Source of the DNA: [Eubacterium] yurii subsp. margaretiae ATCC 43715
GTDB lineage: Bacteria; Bacillota; Clostridia; Peptostreptococcales; Filifactoraceae
NCBI GenBank assembly: GCA_000146855.1
Contig: GL405246.1
Span: forward strand, 1,944,620-1,981,836
Direction of reading: 5' to 3'
Length of the DNA stretch: 37,217 nucleotides
The notes beneath the pieces are model-generated. The model was not told the origin of the DNA and searched no databases. It saw nothing but the letters and a program-made list of their open reading frames with translations. Positions within the stretch are counted from its first letter, which is position 1. Each line of letters opens with the position of its first letter. The position numbers and the translations under genes are program-made. Positions 8,448-16,732 of this stretch are shown one piece after another.

Positions 8448-9203
8448 TCAATACTCCCTTGTATATCCCATCATCCTTGATAGTCTCTTGCCTATTTCAA
8501 ATACGATTTTTGCCATATCGTCTATATTGTTTTTGTTTATTCTTGTAGATGTACCTATTATACCTATTGACGCTACTATCCTGTCATCGTGGTCAAATAT
8601 GGGAGCACCTATCCCCACACCGTTTGGTATATAGTCACCTGTGGATATTGCAATCTTATTTTGTCTTATCTCTTCAAGTTCTTTGACAAATTTTTCCTGA
8701 TTTAAGACCAACCTTGTAGGGGTAGGTTTGAAATTTGTCCTCATATATTCACTTATGAATTCTGCACTTTGAAATGCAAGCAGGACTTTTCTGATAGCTC
8801 CCCAGTGCAGAGATATTTCATAGCCAAAATTTTCAACAACCTTGAGGTTATTTGGTCCCTGTTCTTTTTGAATGGCTATTCCATTATTTCCGGATTTTAT
8901 CATCAAGAAGGCATCTTCCTGTGTCAAATTGGATAGTTCTTTAAGCAAGGGTTTTGCCAATTCTTGTAATTTAGTATTATGAATGGCTGCCATCCCCAAT
9001 GATATGAGGGCATAGCCCAACTTGTAGTTGTGAGTTACTTCGTCATGCATCACATAGCCACAGTCTACCAATGTTGCCAATATCCTATGTACCGTACTTG
9101 ATGAAAGAGCGGTGGCGACGGATATGTCCTTTATGGAATAACTCTTGTCAGGCTCCTTCATAAAGTCCATTATCTGTACCGCTCTTTGAATACTTTGTAT
9201 CAT
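8448..9203 (-). CDS. IclR-family transcriptional regulator
   Basis: The N-terminal 65 residues form the IclR winged helix-turn-helix (SIQRAVQIMDFMKEP, then LSSSTVHRILATLVDCGYV). The rest is the GAF-like effector domain, ending in the usual FDHDDRIVASIGIIG block. Members bind small organic acids or sugars and usually control a neighbouring catabolic operon. I chose the ATG two codons inside the longest frame, since AGAGGTGA sits just before it. It follows the 113-aa gene by 17 bp and appears to be the last gene of the deoC-BMP-DUF1576 unit, which it probably controls. The effector is unknown; a (deoxy)ribose or nucleoside breakdown product is a guess from context. Confidence 0.9.
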   Translation of the reverse strand: MIQSIQRAVQIMDFMKEPDKSYSIKDISVATALSSSTVHRILATLVDCGYVMHDEVTHNYKLGYALISLGMAAIHNTKLQELAKPLLKELSNLTQEDAFLMIKSGNNGIAIQKEQGPNNLKVVENFGYEISLHWGAIRKVLLAFQSAEFISEYMRTNFKPTPTRLVLNQEKFVKELEEIRQNKIAISTGDYIPNGVGIGAPIFDHDDRIVASIGIIGTSTRINKNNIDDMAKIVFEIGKRLSRMMGYTREY

Positions 9204-9220
9204 AGTCACCTCTATTTTGA

Positions 9221-9562
9221 TTACATCTTTCTTAAAAATACCATCTTGAGTTTTTTATCCTCATAGTATATCTGGGCTTCATCTACCATTATAGCTACCA
9301 GAGCCATCTCTTCAGAGGTTCTACCTTCTCCTGCAAGATGCCAGTAATACTCTTCTGTCTCCGCCTCTCTGTGAGTACTGTTCAAATAATCTTTAAGATC
9401 ATCTAAGGCTTGATTATTTATGTTTACATTTTCGGCAACAAGAGTTACTATTACCTTGTCATTGCCCTTTTCTATGGAAACTCCAACATACGTCGCATCT
9501 CTTCCAAGTAGATAAGTCACCGCTTCATCAACAATTTTTGAAATCTTCTTATTTTCATACAT
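9221..9562 (-). CDS. Conserved-context hypothetical protein, 113 aa
   Basis: I do not recognise this family. It is a small soluble acidic protein without signal peptide or membrane helix. The middle alternates strands and helices (VGVSIEKGNDKVIVTLVAENVNI), and the C terminus is MVDEAQIYYEDKKLKMVFLRKM. A GGAGAG ribosome site precedes the ATG. It lies 2 bp after the DUF1576 membrane protein and 17 bp before the IclR gene, so it is certainly co-transcribed with them; it may be a cytoplasmic partner or regulator of the membrane protein. Confidence 0.8.
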   Translation of the reverse strand: MYENKKISKIVDEAVTYLLGRDATYVGVSIEKGNDKVIVTLVAENVNINNQALDDLKDYLNSTHREAETEEYYWHLAGEGRTSEEMALVAIMVDEAQIYYEDKKLKMVFLRKM

Positions 9563-9564
9563 TA

Positions 9565-10857
9565 TTACTTTCTCTCCTTAAATCTAAACGCATCTAATAT
9601 TGGCACTATAAGCATAGCTATTATACCCCCAGAAAGACCGTTGTTGTATAAATTGAGCCCTGAGTGAAGTGAGCCAATATTTGAAACCAATGCAAGGTGA
9701 AGTGGTCCTAAAAATAGTCCGAAAACAAAGCCAAAATCTCCTACTATCGGAGCAAGCGTAGTGCCGAAAAGTCCTGAAATTACTATTGCTGTCGTAGTCA
9801 TATTTATATTTACAAGTTTTGAAGCTACAGCAACTCCAACCAATATTGATGCAGTATTTCTAGGATGATTGCCACAAGATGAAAATCCTACCAAGGTCAA
9901 AAGTGCAGCTATAGTAGGCCCATTAAAGCAACCATCCATTAAGATGATATATGCCAAGGCTATAAGTCCTGTCACTCCCATATTTACCATAGTAACAGAA
10001 AATCCACACAGTCTTGTGTAGTCTGTAATCAACCTACCAGAATAAGACATCAGCTTACCATAACCCTCAAAACTATCGTTGTTATGACGATGACCAAGTA
10101 CTATAAGTACCAGGAAATATATTGTAAATAATATGAGCAATGGTAAATTAAAATCCGGACTTATTAGGTTTTTTGGATCAACCGGTGAACCGAACATATT
10201 AAACAGCGAATTAACAGTAATAGCAACAAAACCTGCAGCAAATCCTGTATTGTAAAGGTTGTATCCTGCGTGTGCAGTAAGCATTCTCGATGCAAGCTCA
10301 GGCATAATATAGCCTACAAAAACTCCACAAAGATATGAAAGTATTACCGCAGCAATCGCATTTGCCGAAAAAGTATAGGCAATAACGGAAATCACAGGTG
10401 CTAAAGAGGTGGTATACATTGAGTTTACAATTGTATTTTTAAAATCTATCTTGTGAACTCTGGAATATATATATCCACCTATGTAAAAAGGCCATATATT
10501 ATATATGTTTTTTCCAACAAAGGAAAATCCACATAGCAAAAATAAGGCTGAAACTATCATACCGTTTAATTTCAAATCCATTTTTCTTAATATATATATA
10601 TTAATCAAAACTAGCAAACCTGAATTAAAAAGTGCAGAGCCAACACTTGCTATAAGTGTATAGTCAGTTGCAAATACGTCATTAGCTCGAACTATCCTCG
10701 ACAGCCCCACCAATATTTCCCAAGGAGAATTATAAAAAAAAGACATTATTATCATCGCTATAGGCAATAACTCAATGACCGCATACTGAGCATCCTTCCT
10801 CAGAGGATTTTTTCTGCCGGGCAAAAAATTTGCCAGATTTTCCATAATTTTTTTCAA
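9565..10857 (-). CDS. DUF1576 polytopic membrane protein, putative transporter
   Basis: A 430-aa integral membrane protein with about ten hydrophobic segments, which I recognise as the uncharacterised DUF1576 family. It contains an internal duplication. The first half has DYT (65), GFSFVGKNIYN (110), TTSLAPVIS (149) and HAGYNLYNTGFAAGF (196); the second repeats DYT (279), GFSSCGNHPRN (324), GTTLAPIVG (365) and HSGLNLYNNGLSGGI (398). Paired repeats of this kind are typical of secondary transporters and channels. The start is TTG, about 10 nt after an AGAGGAG site; an ATG four codons later lacks one. It sits between a BMP-type binding protein and a 113-aa unknown in the deoC operon, which suggests transport of a nucleoside, deoxyribose or related compound (inference). 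Confidence 0.85.
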   Translation of the reverse strand: MKKIMENLANFLPGRKNPLRKDAQYAVIELLPIAMIIMSFFYNSPWEILVGLSRIVRANDVFATDYTLIASVGSALFNSGLLVLINIYILRKMDLKLNGMIVSALFLLCGFSFVGKNIYNIWPFYIGGYIYSRVHKIDFKNTIVNSMYTTSLAPVISVIAYTFSANAIAAVILSYLCGVFVGYIMPELASRMLTAHAGYNLYNTGFAAGFVAITVNSLFNMFGSPVDPKNLISPDFNLPLLILFTIYFLVLIVLGHRHNNDSFEGYGKLMSYSGRLITDYTRLCGFSVTMVNMGVTGLIALAYIILMDGCFNGPTIAALLTLVGFSSCGNHPRNTASILVGVAVASKLVNINMTTTAIVISGLFGTTLAPIVGDFGFVFGLFLGPLHLALVSNIGSLHSGLNLYNNGLSGGIIAMLIVPILDAFRFKERK

Positions 10858-10924
10858 ATTTTAAACACTCCTCTTTAATAAAAACATCCCTTATTCCAAT
10901 TATAACAACTAAAAAATCTAATTT

Positions 10925-12049
10925 CTAATCCTGAAAATCTAAAATTACATAATCAAAATCCATAAGCTTTTTTGAATCCTTATCTTCTTGACTAATCTTC
11001 TTGATTTGAATATTTCCATCTTTTATTTCTCTTACCAGCTCATCATATTGTTCTTTTGAAAAATTTTTAAATCTAGCATTTTTCATTTCCAAGTAAATAT
11101 ATCCGTCTTTCACCCCATATTTTGCGTATTTTCTACCCTTAAAATTACCGCCATAAATTTTTTCAAGTTCTTCATATACTGCTCTTTTTGAGTCTTTTAT
11201 TGCAGATGTTATGACTTTTTCACTTTGTGATGATTGGTCAATATCTACCCCCACCACATACTTATCCTTGTATTTTTCAGCTGATTTCATTACTGATAAG
11301 CCAGCCTGACCGGCACAGGCAAATATTACCTGAATATCTCCTGCAAACCACGATGACGCCACATACTCATGCTCTGCACTTTCTTCAAAACTACCCAGAT
11401 ACGTATACTTTAATTTTATGGACTTTTTCCCAAGCCCCTTCTTTTTCGCTGCATCATTGATACCTTGTATATATCCATAGCCGAAATTCTCAACAGAGGG
11501 TAATTTAATACCACCCATAAAAGCTATATTTTTAAACCCTTCCATAACCACAGCATAACCCGCCAAGTATCCTGCTTCTTGATCTGAAAACAAGATAGCA
11601 ACTGTATTTTCAGCTATCGTATACATTTTTATATCTTCGCAGTATGGCGTTGTGTCTATTATTATAAACTTAACATCCTTATGCCTATGTTGTACCAGGT
11701 CTATAGGTCTTTTAAACCAATATCCGGGTGCCACTATAATCTTTGCACCTGAATCTATAGCCTTTTCTATTGATTTTGTTACGGAATAATCACTTTTTTC
11801 TTCTGGAATATAATAGTTATACGTCTTGCCATTTTTTTGTGCAAACTCACTTACAGTATCAAATATTCCCTGCTTGAATGACTTGTCGTCTATATTTCCT
11901 AAGTCTATGAGCATGGCTATCTCGGCACCACCGTTGGCATCAGTATTTACTTTTAACTTACTTTGTTTTTTAGTATTGTTGTAGCTGCACACCCCTACTA
12001 TAATCAGGATTATAGATAAGAGCGAGAATATAAACAACTTTTTTCTCAT
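10925..12049 (-). CDS. BMP-family (PnrA/Med-like) substrate-binding protein
   Basis: These are periplasmic-binding-protein-fold proteins that bind purine nucleosides on the cell surface; Med of Bacillus is a relative. Features are an N-terminal hydrophobic segment (residues 5-20), IAMLIDLGNIDDKSFKQG as the first strand-loop, an IIVAPGYWF region, and the C-terminal VVGVDIDQSS. The cysteine at 21 is preceded by VGV; a branched residue at -1 departs from the usual lipobox, so it may be lipidated poorly or stay membrane-anchored. It starts 9 bp after deoC and precedes the DUF1576 gene by 67 bp. No ABC ATPase or permease of the usual BmpA-NupABC type is next to it, so its transport partner is either elsewhere or the DUF1576 protein. 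Confidence 0.88.
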   Translation of the reverse strand: MRKKLFIFSLLSIILIIVGVCSYNNTKKQSKLKVNTDANGGAEIAMLIDLGNIDDKSFKQGIFDTVSEFAQKNGKTYNYYIPEEKSDYSVTKSIEKAIDSGAKIIVAPGYWFKRPIDLVQHRHKDVKFIIIDTTPYCEDIKMYTIAENTVAILFSDQEAGYLAGYAVVMEGFKNIAFMGGIKLPSVENFGYGYIQGINDAAKKKGLGKKSIKLKYTYLGSFEESAEHEYVASSWFAGDIQVIFACAGQAGLSVMKSAEKYKDKYVVGVDIDQSSQSEKVITSAIKDSKRAVYEELEKIYGGNFKGRKYAKYGVKDGYIYLEMKNARFKNFSKEQYDELVREIKDGNIQIKKISQEDKDSKKLMDFDYVILDFQD

Positions 12050-12058
12050 TTATTACCT

Positions 12059-12703
12059 CTAATTCACCAACACCGATGCAGAGCTTGTTCCAAGTCTTTG
12101 ACAACCTTCACTTAGATATGAAACCATGTCTTCTTTGGTTTTTATTCCGCCTGATGCCTTTATCTTGACATCCTTTGATATATGTTCTTTAAATAATTTG
12201 ACATCTTCGATTGTCGCTCCGCCACTTCCAAATCCTGTACTTGTCTTTATAAAGTCTGCTTTAACCTTGCTTACAATCTCACAAAGTCTTATCTTTTCTT
12301 CTTCAGTAAGATAGCATGTTTCCACTATTACCTTTAATATTTTACCGTTTGTTAATTTTCTAAGCCTTGAAATCTCATCTTCCACATAGTCGAAGTTGCC
12401 GTTTTTTATCTCAGAGATATTTATCACCATATCTATCTCGTCTGCTCCGTCTCTTAGAGCACATACAGTCTCAAGTTCCTTAACTTCAGTAGGATTGTAG
12501 CCTAAAGGGAAACCTATGACTGTGCAGATTTTGAGTGCATCCTTATACTTTTCTTTGATTCTCTTGACGTAACAAGGCGGTACGCATACGCTTGCTGTCT
12601 TGTATTTTATAGCCTCATCACATAATTTTTCTATATCTTCCCATGTTGTAAAAGCTTTTAATACTGTATGATCGATTTTTGAAAATATATCTTGATTTTC
12701 CAT
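12059..12703 (-). CDS. deoC: Deoxyribose-phosphate aldolase
   Basis: It splits 2-deoxyribose-5-phosphate into acetaldehyde and glyceraldehyde-3-phosphate, the last step of deoxynucleoside catabolism. The Schiff-base lysine lies in FIKTSTGFGSGGAT, the proton-relay lysine in VKIKASGGIKT, and the N-terminal IDHTVLK and ASVCVPP motifs are standard. The length (214 aa) is typical for the short bacterial form. AGGAGATAAC precedes the ATG. It is the first gene of the unit running into the BMP protein, the DUF1576 protein, the unknown and IclR; radC ends about 100 bp upstream. Confidence 0.95.
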   Translation of the reverse strand: MENQDIFSKIDHTVLKAFTTWEDIEKLCDEAIKYKTASVCVPPCYVKRIKEKYKDALKICTVIGFPLGYNPTEVKELETVCALRDGADEIDMVINISEIKNGNFDYVEDEISRLRKLTNGKILKVIVETCYLTEEEKIRLCEIVSKVKADFIKTSTGFGSGGATIEDVKLFKEHISKDVKIKASGGIKTKEDMVSYLSEGCQRLGTSSASVLVN

Positions 12704-12806
12704 AGTTATCTCCTAAAAGCAAAATTATTCAAAATCTTTTTACAAAAAAATTATATAATATAATCTTGTAAAATTAAAGAGCTATTTTATATTTTGCGAA
12801 TTTTTT

Positions 12807-13496
12807 TCAAATCCTGTTATTTTCTCTAAAACTATAGTAGTTTTCAACTGAACCGTAGATTATATGATCCGTCAAATCTATATCCAAACATCTGCCTGCA
12901 TCCACTAATTTTCTGGTAAGAGCAATATCCTGATCGCTTGGTAAGGGATTTTTGCTTGGATGATTGTGCATTACTATTACTGAAACTGCATGTCTTAATA
13001 CCGCCTCTTTAAAGACTTCCCTAGCTGTAATTGCTGTAGCATTTGCAACTCCTACGCTTAAGTTCTTATCAAAAATTATATGTTTTTTGGTATCCAAACA
13101 TATTACCTTAAATACTTCTACACTTAAGGTCTCAAACTCAACACTAAACATATCTATTAGCTGATTTGGAGAAGTTATCGACTCGTCTTTTTTCTTAGCT
13201 GAGTTTTTGACAACTCTATTGGCAAACTCTATTGCAGATACTATCTTACATCCCTTTGCCACCCCTATACCCTTTACCATGGTCATCATATTGACGTCAA
13301 ATTTGGCAAGATTGGAGAGATCTCCGGCAAGATTTATAAGTTGTTTGGCTATTTCTATGGCATTATAGTCTTTAGTGCCGTTATCTATAAATATTGCAAG
13401 TAACTCTTCATCGCTCAATGTGCTTACACCACCCGATAAGAGTTTTTCCCTAGGTCTTAATGACTTGTCCATCTCCTTTATAGTCTTGTTTTCCAT
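12807..13496 (-). CDS. radC: RadC/JAB-domain DNA repair-type protein
   Basis: RadC proteins have an N-terminal helix-hairpin-helix DNA-binding part (here MTMVKGIGVAKGCKIVSA, about 67-85) and a C-terminal JAB/MPN metalloprotease-like domain. The metal motif is complete: E in the upstream strand, then HNHPSKNPLPSDQD with both histidines and the final aspartate. Biological function is unsettled despite the repair name. It lies 11 bp downstream of maf, a gene order common in Firmicutes. Length 229 aa is normal. Confidence 0.95.
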   Translation of the reverse strand: MENKTIKEMDKSLRPREKLLSGGVSTLSDEELLAIFIDNGTKDYNAIEIAKQLINLAGDLSNLAKFDVNMMTMVKGIGVAKGCKIVSAIEFANRVVKNSAKKKDESITSPNQLIDMFSVEFETLSVEVFKVICLDTKKHIIFDKNLSVGVANATAITAREVFKEAVLRHAVSVIVMHNHPSKNPLPSDQDIALTRKLVDAGRCLDIDLTDHIIYGSVENYYSFRENNRI

Positions 13497-13507
13497 GACT
13501 CACCTGC

Positions 13508-14098
13508 TTAATTTCTTTTCAATAAGTCAAGATCAAATTTCTCCTTCATCACGTCATATATGCGTGAAATTGGCAGTCCTATCACATTGAAATAATCTCC
13601 GTCAACCTTTTCCACAAATACAGAGCTTATGCCGTTTAGGGTGTATGAACCGGCTTTGTCTACTCCTTCTCTTGTCTTGACATAGTTTATTATCATATCA
13701 TCGCTAAGTTCTTTAAATTTCACTGTAGTCTTTACATAATCAGTGAATTTAAAATCTTTTCCTATTATTGCAAATCCCGTAATTACATCGTGAATTTTAC
13801 CTGACAAAAATTTAAGTGTCTTTATCTGATCCTCGTCATCCTTGGGTTTGCCAAATTCATAATCACCTGTAGAAACTATTGTATCGGCTCCAAGCACGAT
13901 TATATCATCTTTTTCTTCTATATTTTTTTCAAATACTGCATTTGCTTTCATAAAGGCACTTGTCATAGCATTGATATGTGGCTTGGACTTTAGAGTGAGA
14001 TTGTCTTCCACATCAGTTGTATCTATTTTGTAGCTTATTTTAAATAAATCTAATATATCCTTTCTCCTCGGTGAGGATGAGGCTAAGATAAGTTTCAT
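13508..14098 (-). CDS. maf: Maf nucleoside-triphosphate pyrophosphatase
   Basis: Maf hydrolyses non-canonical or modified NTPs (dTTP/UTP or m7GTP types) and is linked to septum formation. The N-terminal SSSPRRKDIL phosphate-binding motif, the VLGADTIV catalytic aspartate and the AGSYTLNGISSVFVEKVDGDY block are diagnostic. An ACGAGGAGAC ribosome site precedes the ATG. It forms a pair with radC; the usual mreBCD genes do not follow here. Confidence 0.95.
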   Translation of the reverse strand: MKLILASSSPRRKDILDLFKISYKIDTTDVEDNLTLKSKPHINAMTSAFMKANAVFEKNIEEKDDIIVLGADTIVSTGDYEFGKPKDDEDQIKTLKFLSGKIHDVITGFAIIGKDFKFTDYVKTTVKFKELSDDMIINYVKTREGVDKAGSYTLNGISSVFVEKVDGDYFNVIGLPISRIYDVMKEKFDLDLLKRN

Positions 14099-14120
14099 AT
14101 TGTCTCCTCGTCGATAGCTA

Positions 14121-14147
14121 ATAAAATAACTCCCATTCAGGAGTTAT
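14121..14147 (-). terminator. Terminator after the GGDEF-radical SAM pair
   Basis: On the minus strand an 8-bp perfect stem ATAACTCC/GGAGTTAT with a 6-nt loop is followed by TTTATT, directly after the radical SAM stop codon and before maf. The T tract is short, so read-through into maf is possible. Confidence 0.65.
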
Positions 14148-14150
14148 AAA

Positions 14151-15041
14151 TTATAGACCTGTCTGTCTTGCATATCTTTCTCTCATCAACTTGCTCATGG
14201 TAAAATCCGTATTTTCAAGAGCTGCTTCAAGTTGTCTGATTATACTTGCCTTATCCTTGTTTAGGACTCCACTGACATGTGCATAATTCGACACATGATT
14301 GCTTCTTACCACTGTGTCTTTTAGTTCTACTCCCTTTATAAGCTCCAATGTCTCAAGAAGTATCTCCTCAGGCGTAAGCTGTATGAACTTGCCCTCTTGT
14401 ACATCATCATATATTTCAGTTCCGGATTTTACAAGTAAGGTCATCAGTCCAAGATAGTCAGGGTTGATTGCGTTTAATACTTCTATCGAGCCCTTTACAT
14501 GCTCTTTGCTGTCTTTTACCCCTCCAAGTCCCATTATCAAAGTGGCTGACAGTTTTATACCGGCTTGTCTTATCAACTTTCCGGCTCTTATTATTTCATC
14601 AGCAGTAGCACGTTTTTTGATGTCCTTGAGTACCTTGTCGCTACCGCTTTCTATTCCCAAATAAGCAAGTTTAAGATTGTGAGCTCTCAATGTCTCAAGT
14701 TGCTCCTTTGTCTTGCTCAATATCGAGCGTGGTGAGGCGTATAGCGAAACTCTATCAAGATTTGGAAATAGCTCCTCAATAAATTTCAAAATCTCCAGCA
14801 AATCTTCAAAAGGCATGATAAGAGCATCTCCATCAGCCAAAAATATCCTGTCTATTCCCCTGTAATGAGCCTTTGCATATAAAAAGTCTTCCTTTATGTC
14901 TTTGAGACTTCTTATCTTAAATCTTGCTTCCTTGTACATTGCACAAAAAGTACAGGTGTTTTGCGAACATCCCGTAGTCACCTGTACTATAAGGCTATAA
15001 GCCTCACTTGGCGGTCTGTAGACCATTCCTTCATATCTCAT
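14151..15041 (-). CDS. Uncharacterised radical SAM enzyme
   Basis: The cluster motif is GCSQNTCTFC, cysteines at 25, 30 and 33 (CX4CX2C rather than the usual CX3CX2C). It is followed by a TIM-barrel core with SAM-binding features: FLADGDALIMP (GGE-like position), LGIESGSDKVL and LIMGLGG. It resembles a widespread clostridial family beginning MxYEGxxYRPPSEA that has no assigned reaction; as far as I recall the CX4CX2C spacing is usual there. No extra iron-sulfur or B12 domain is visible in 296 aa. AAGGAGGATATGG precedes the ATG. The start overlaps the end of the upstream GGDEF gene by 11 bp, so the two are translationally coupled. Confidence 0.88.
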   Translation of the reverse strand: MRYEGMVYRPPSEAYSLIVQVTTGCSQNTCTFCAMYKEARFKIRSLKDIKEDFLYAKAHYRGIDRIFLADGDALIMPFEDLLEILKFIEELFPNLDRVSLYASPRSILSKTKEQLETLRAHNLKLAYLGIESGSDKVLKDIKKRATADEIIRAGKLIRQAGIKLSATLIMGLGGVKDSKEHVKGSIEVLNAINPDYLGLMTLLVKSGTEIYDDVQEGKFIQLTPEEILLETLELIKGVELKDTVVRSNHVSNYAHVSGVLNKDKASIIRQLEAALENTDFTMSKLMRERYARQTGL

Positions 15042-16383
15042 CCATATCCTCCTTGGCTATGCAATATCTGTCTCTTCCCTGATGTTTGGCATCATAAAGT
15101 GCCGTATCCGCCTTTTTCAAAAACTTATCTAACTTATCGCCTTTTTTCACCCTTGCCATACCGCCACTTATTGTAAATTTCAACGATATACAGTGGTCAT
15201 TAAGCTCTATCTTTATATTTCTTACTGCATTAAGTAAATCGTCTATCATGTCTCCGGCGTCATTTAGTCTGCAATTTAAAAATGCTGAAAATTCCTCTCC
15301 ACCCATCCTTGCCACTATACCTATGCCCTCAAGTTTATCATTCATAAGCTTTGCAATATCTGCAAGTGCCATATCGCCTATATCGTGTCCGTAATTGTCA
15401 TTTACACTCTTAAAGTTATCAATGTCAAATGTACATATCGTAGCTTCAGAAAAATCATCACTTGCCATAATCTGTTCCACCTGAGATATGAAATATCTTC
15501 TGTTAGAAATGGATGTAAGCATGTCAAAATTGGCAAGATTAAAGAGTTTTTCTTCATATTCTTTGTTCGAAGTAATATCCTTAACTATATAAAATGCACC
15601 TGCATAATAGCCGTTATTTATTATTGCAACGGAAGTAAATTCCAGATATCTCTTTGTTCCGTCATTAAGCACGAAATTTTTTTCAAATTTCTTATTGCCC
15701 TTAGTCACAAAATCCGGAAAATATTCTTTGAGAGCTTCCCTACTTGTATGGATATTAGGATTGTCGAAAAGGTCATATCCGTTGTAATTTTCTGGTGATA
15801 CTTGAGTCAAATAGACAAAAGACTCATTATATTTGCTTACATTCTCATAGGGATAGGTAAGCTCAAACATAGCTTCCAAATTTGAATAGTCTAACTTTAG
15901 CGGTTTTTCCAGTCTTCTAATAAGATATCCGTCTAAGCCTGCATTGAAGAAAATTTCTAATTCTCTTTCTTTTCTTTCCAGTTCGCTCTCTGCCGATTTT
16001 ACATTGGTAACATCATAGCCCATGGCAGCTAGCAAATCTATTTCTCCATTTTCATCAAAGATGGGTTTTATGGTAAATTCTACGTATCTCACTTCATCAT
16101 CCGGTGTTGAGTATGTAGTTTCAAACTTTACCTCAGATCCAAGATATATCTCTTCAATAGCGAACATTATTCTGTTTTGTACATCATAGCTGTGAGACCA
16201 CAGTGGTATCTCCCAGTATGGAGTATTGTAGATTTTTTCAATCTCTTCTTCGTGAATGAGATCAAGGAAGGCCTTGTTTGCAGTTTTTATGCACATCATA
16301 TTATCAAGTACAGTTATAAATTGCTCAGTAGCATCGAAAGTACGCTTGTACAAATGCAAATCACAATCACAATGCTTTTCCAA
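15031..16383 (-). CDS. PAS-PAS-GGDEF diguanylate cyclase
   Basis: It makes the second messenger cyclic di-GMP. Two PAS-type sensor domains (about 15-130 and 145-275) are joined by a charged helix (SAESELERKERELE). A GGDEF domain follows at about 285-445 with FDIDNFKSVNDNYGH and an intact GGEEF active site at 361-365. The inhibitory RxxD I-site expected eight residues before GGEEF is absent, so product inhibition is probably lost. There is no membrane segment; the CDCDLH near the N terminus (C5, C7) could bind metal but is too short to judge. The start is TTG behind a strong GGGGGTGA site. It overlaps the radical SAM gene. Confidence 0.93.
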   Translation of the reverse strand: MEKHCDCDLHLYKRTFDATEQFITVLDNMMCIKTANKAFLDLIHEEEIEKIYNTPYWEIPLWSHSYDVQNRIMFAIEEIYLGSEVKFETTYSTPDDEVRYVEFTIKPIFDENGEIDLLAAMGYDVTNVKSAESELERKERELEIFFNAGLDGYLIRRLEKPLKLDYSNLEAMFELTYPYENVSKYNESFVYLTQVSPENYNGYDLFDNPNIHTSREALKEYFPDFVTKGNKKFEKNFVLNDGTKRYLEFTSVAIINNGYYAGAFYIVKDITSNKEYEEKLFNLANFDMLTSISNRRYFISQVEQIMASDDFSEATICTFDIDNFKSVNDNYGHDIGDMALADIAKLMNDKLEGIGIVARMGGEEFSAFLNCRLNDAGDMIDDLLNAVRNIKIELNDHCISLKFTISGGMARVKKGDKLDKFLKKADTALYDAKHQGRDRYCIAKEDMDEI

Positions 16384-16732
16384 TATCTCACCCCCTATCT
16401 TTAAGATTATATATCATGATTTCCTATGCTGATTCAATAGCTATTTTATTAAAACTTAAGAATAGAATCAATCTATACTTTGATTTATAATATTAAGATT
16501 TAATTTTTTAATTAAACTAAATTTATTTTTTATATTTCCAGAGAATTTTTCCCTAATATATCGGATAAAAATAAAGCTGTATTTACAATATTACAGCATT
16601 GTAAATTTCCATATCTCCAGTAGATACTAACACTGATATTTTAACGAAATATCATAAGCTACTATAAAAGTATTATATCTGAAATATTATATGTTTTTTT
16701 CAACTTAATTTCAATACTAAAAATCTATTTTT
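16384..16732. other. AT-rich intergenic region upstream of the GGDEF gene
   Basis: No gene is seen. The only clear structure is the inverted repeat at 16581-16606. I looked for a cyclic-di-GMP riboswitch, a natural leader for this operon, and did not see one. Confidence 0.5.
16581..16606. promoter_or_regulatory. Inverted repeat ATTTACAAT-N8-ATTGTAAAT
   Basis: Perfect 9-bp arms with an 8-bp spacer lie about 200 bp upstream of the GGDEF gene and 130 bp past rpoN. No T tract follows on either strand, so it is not a terminator; it may be an operator. Chance is not excluded in this AT-rich sequence. Confidence 0.35.
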
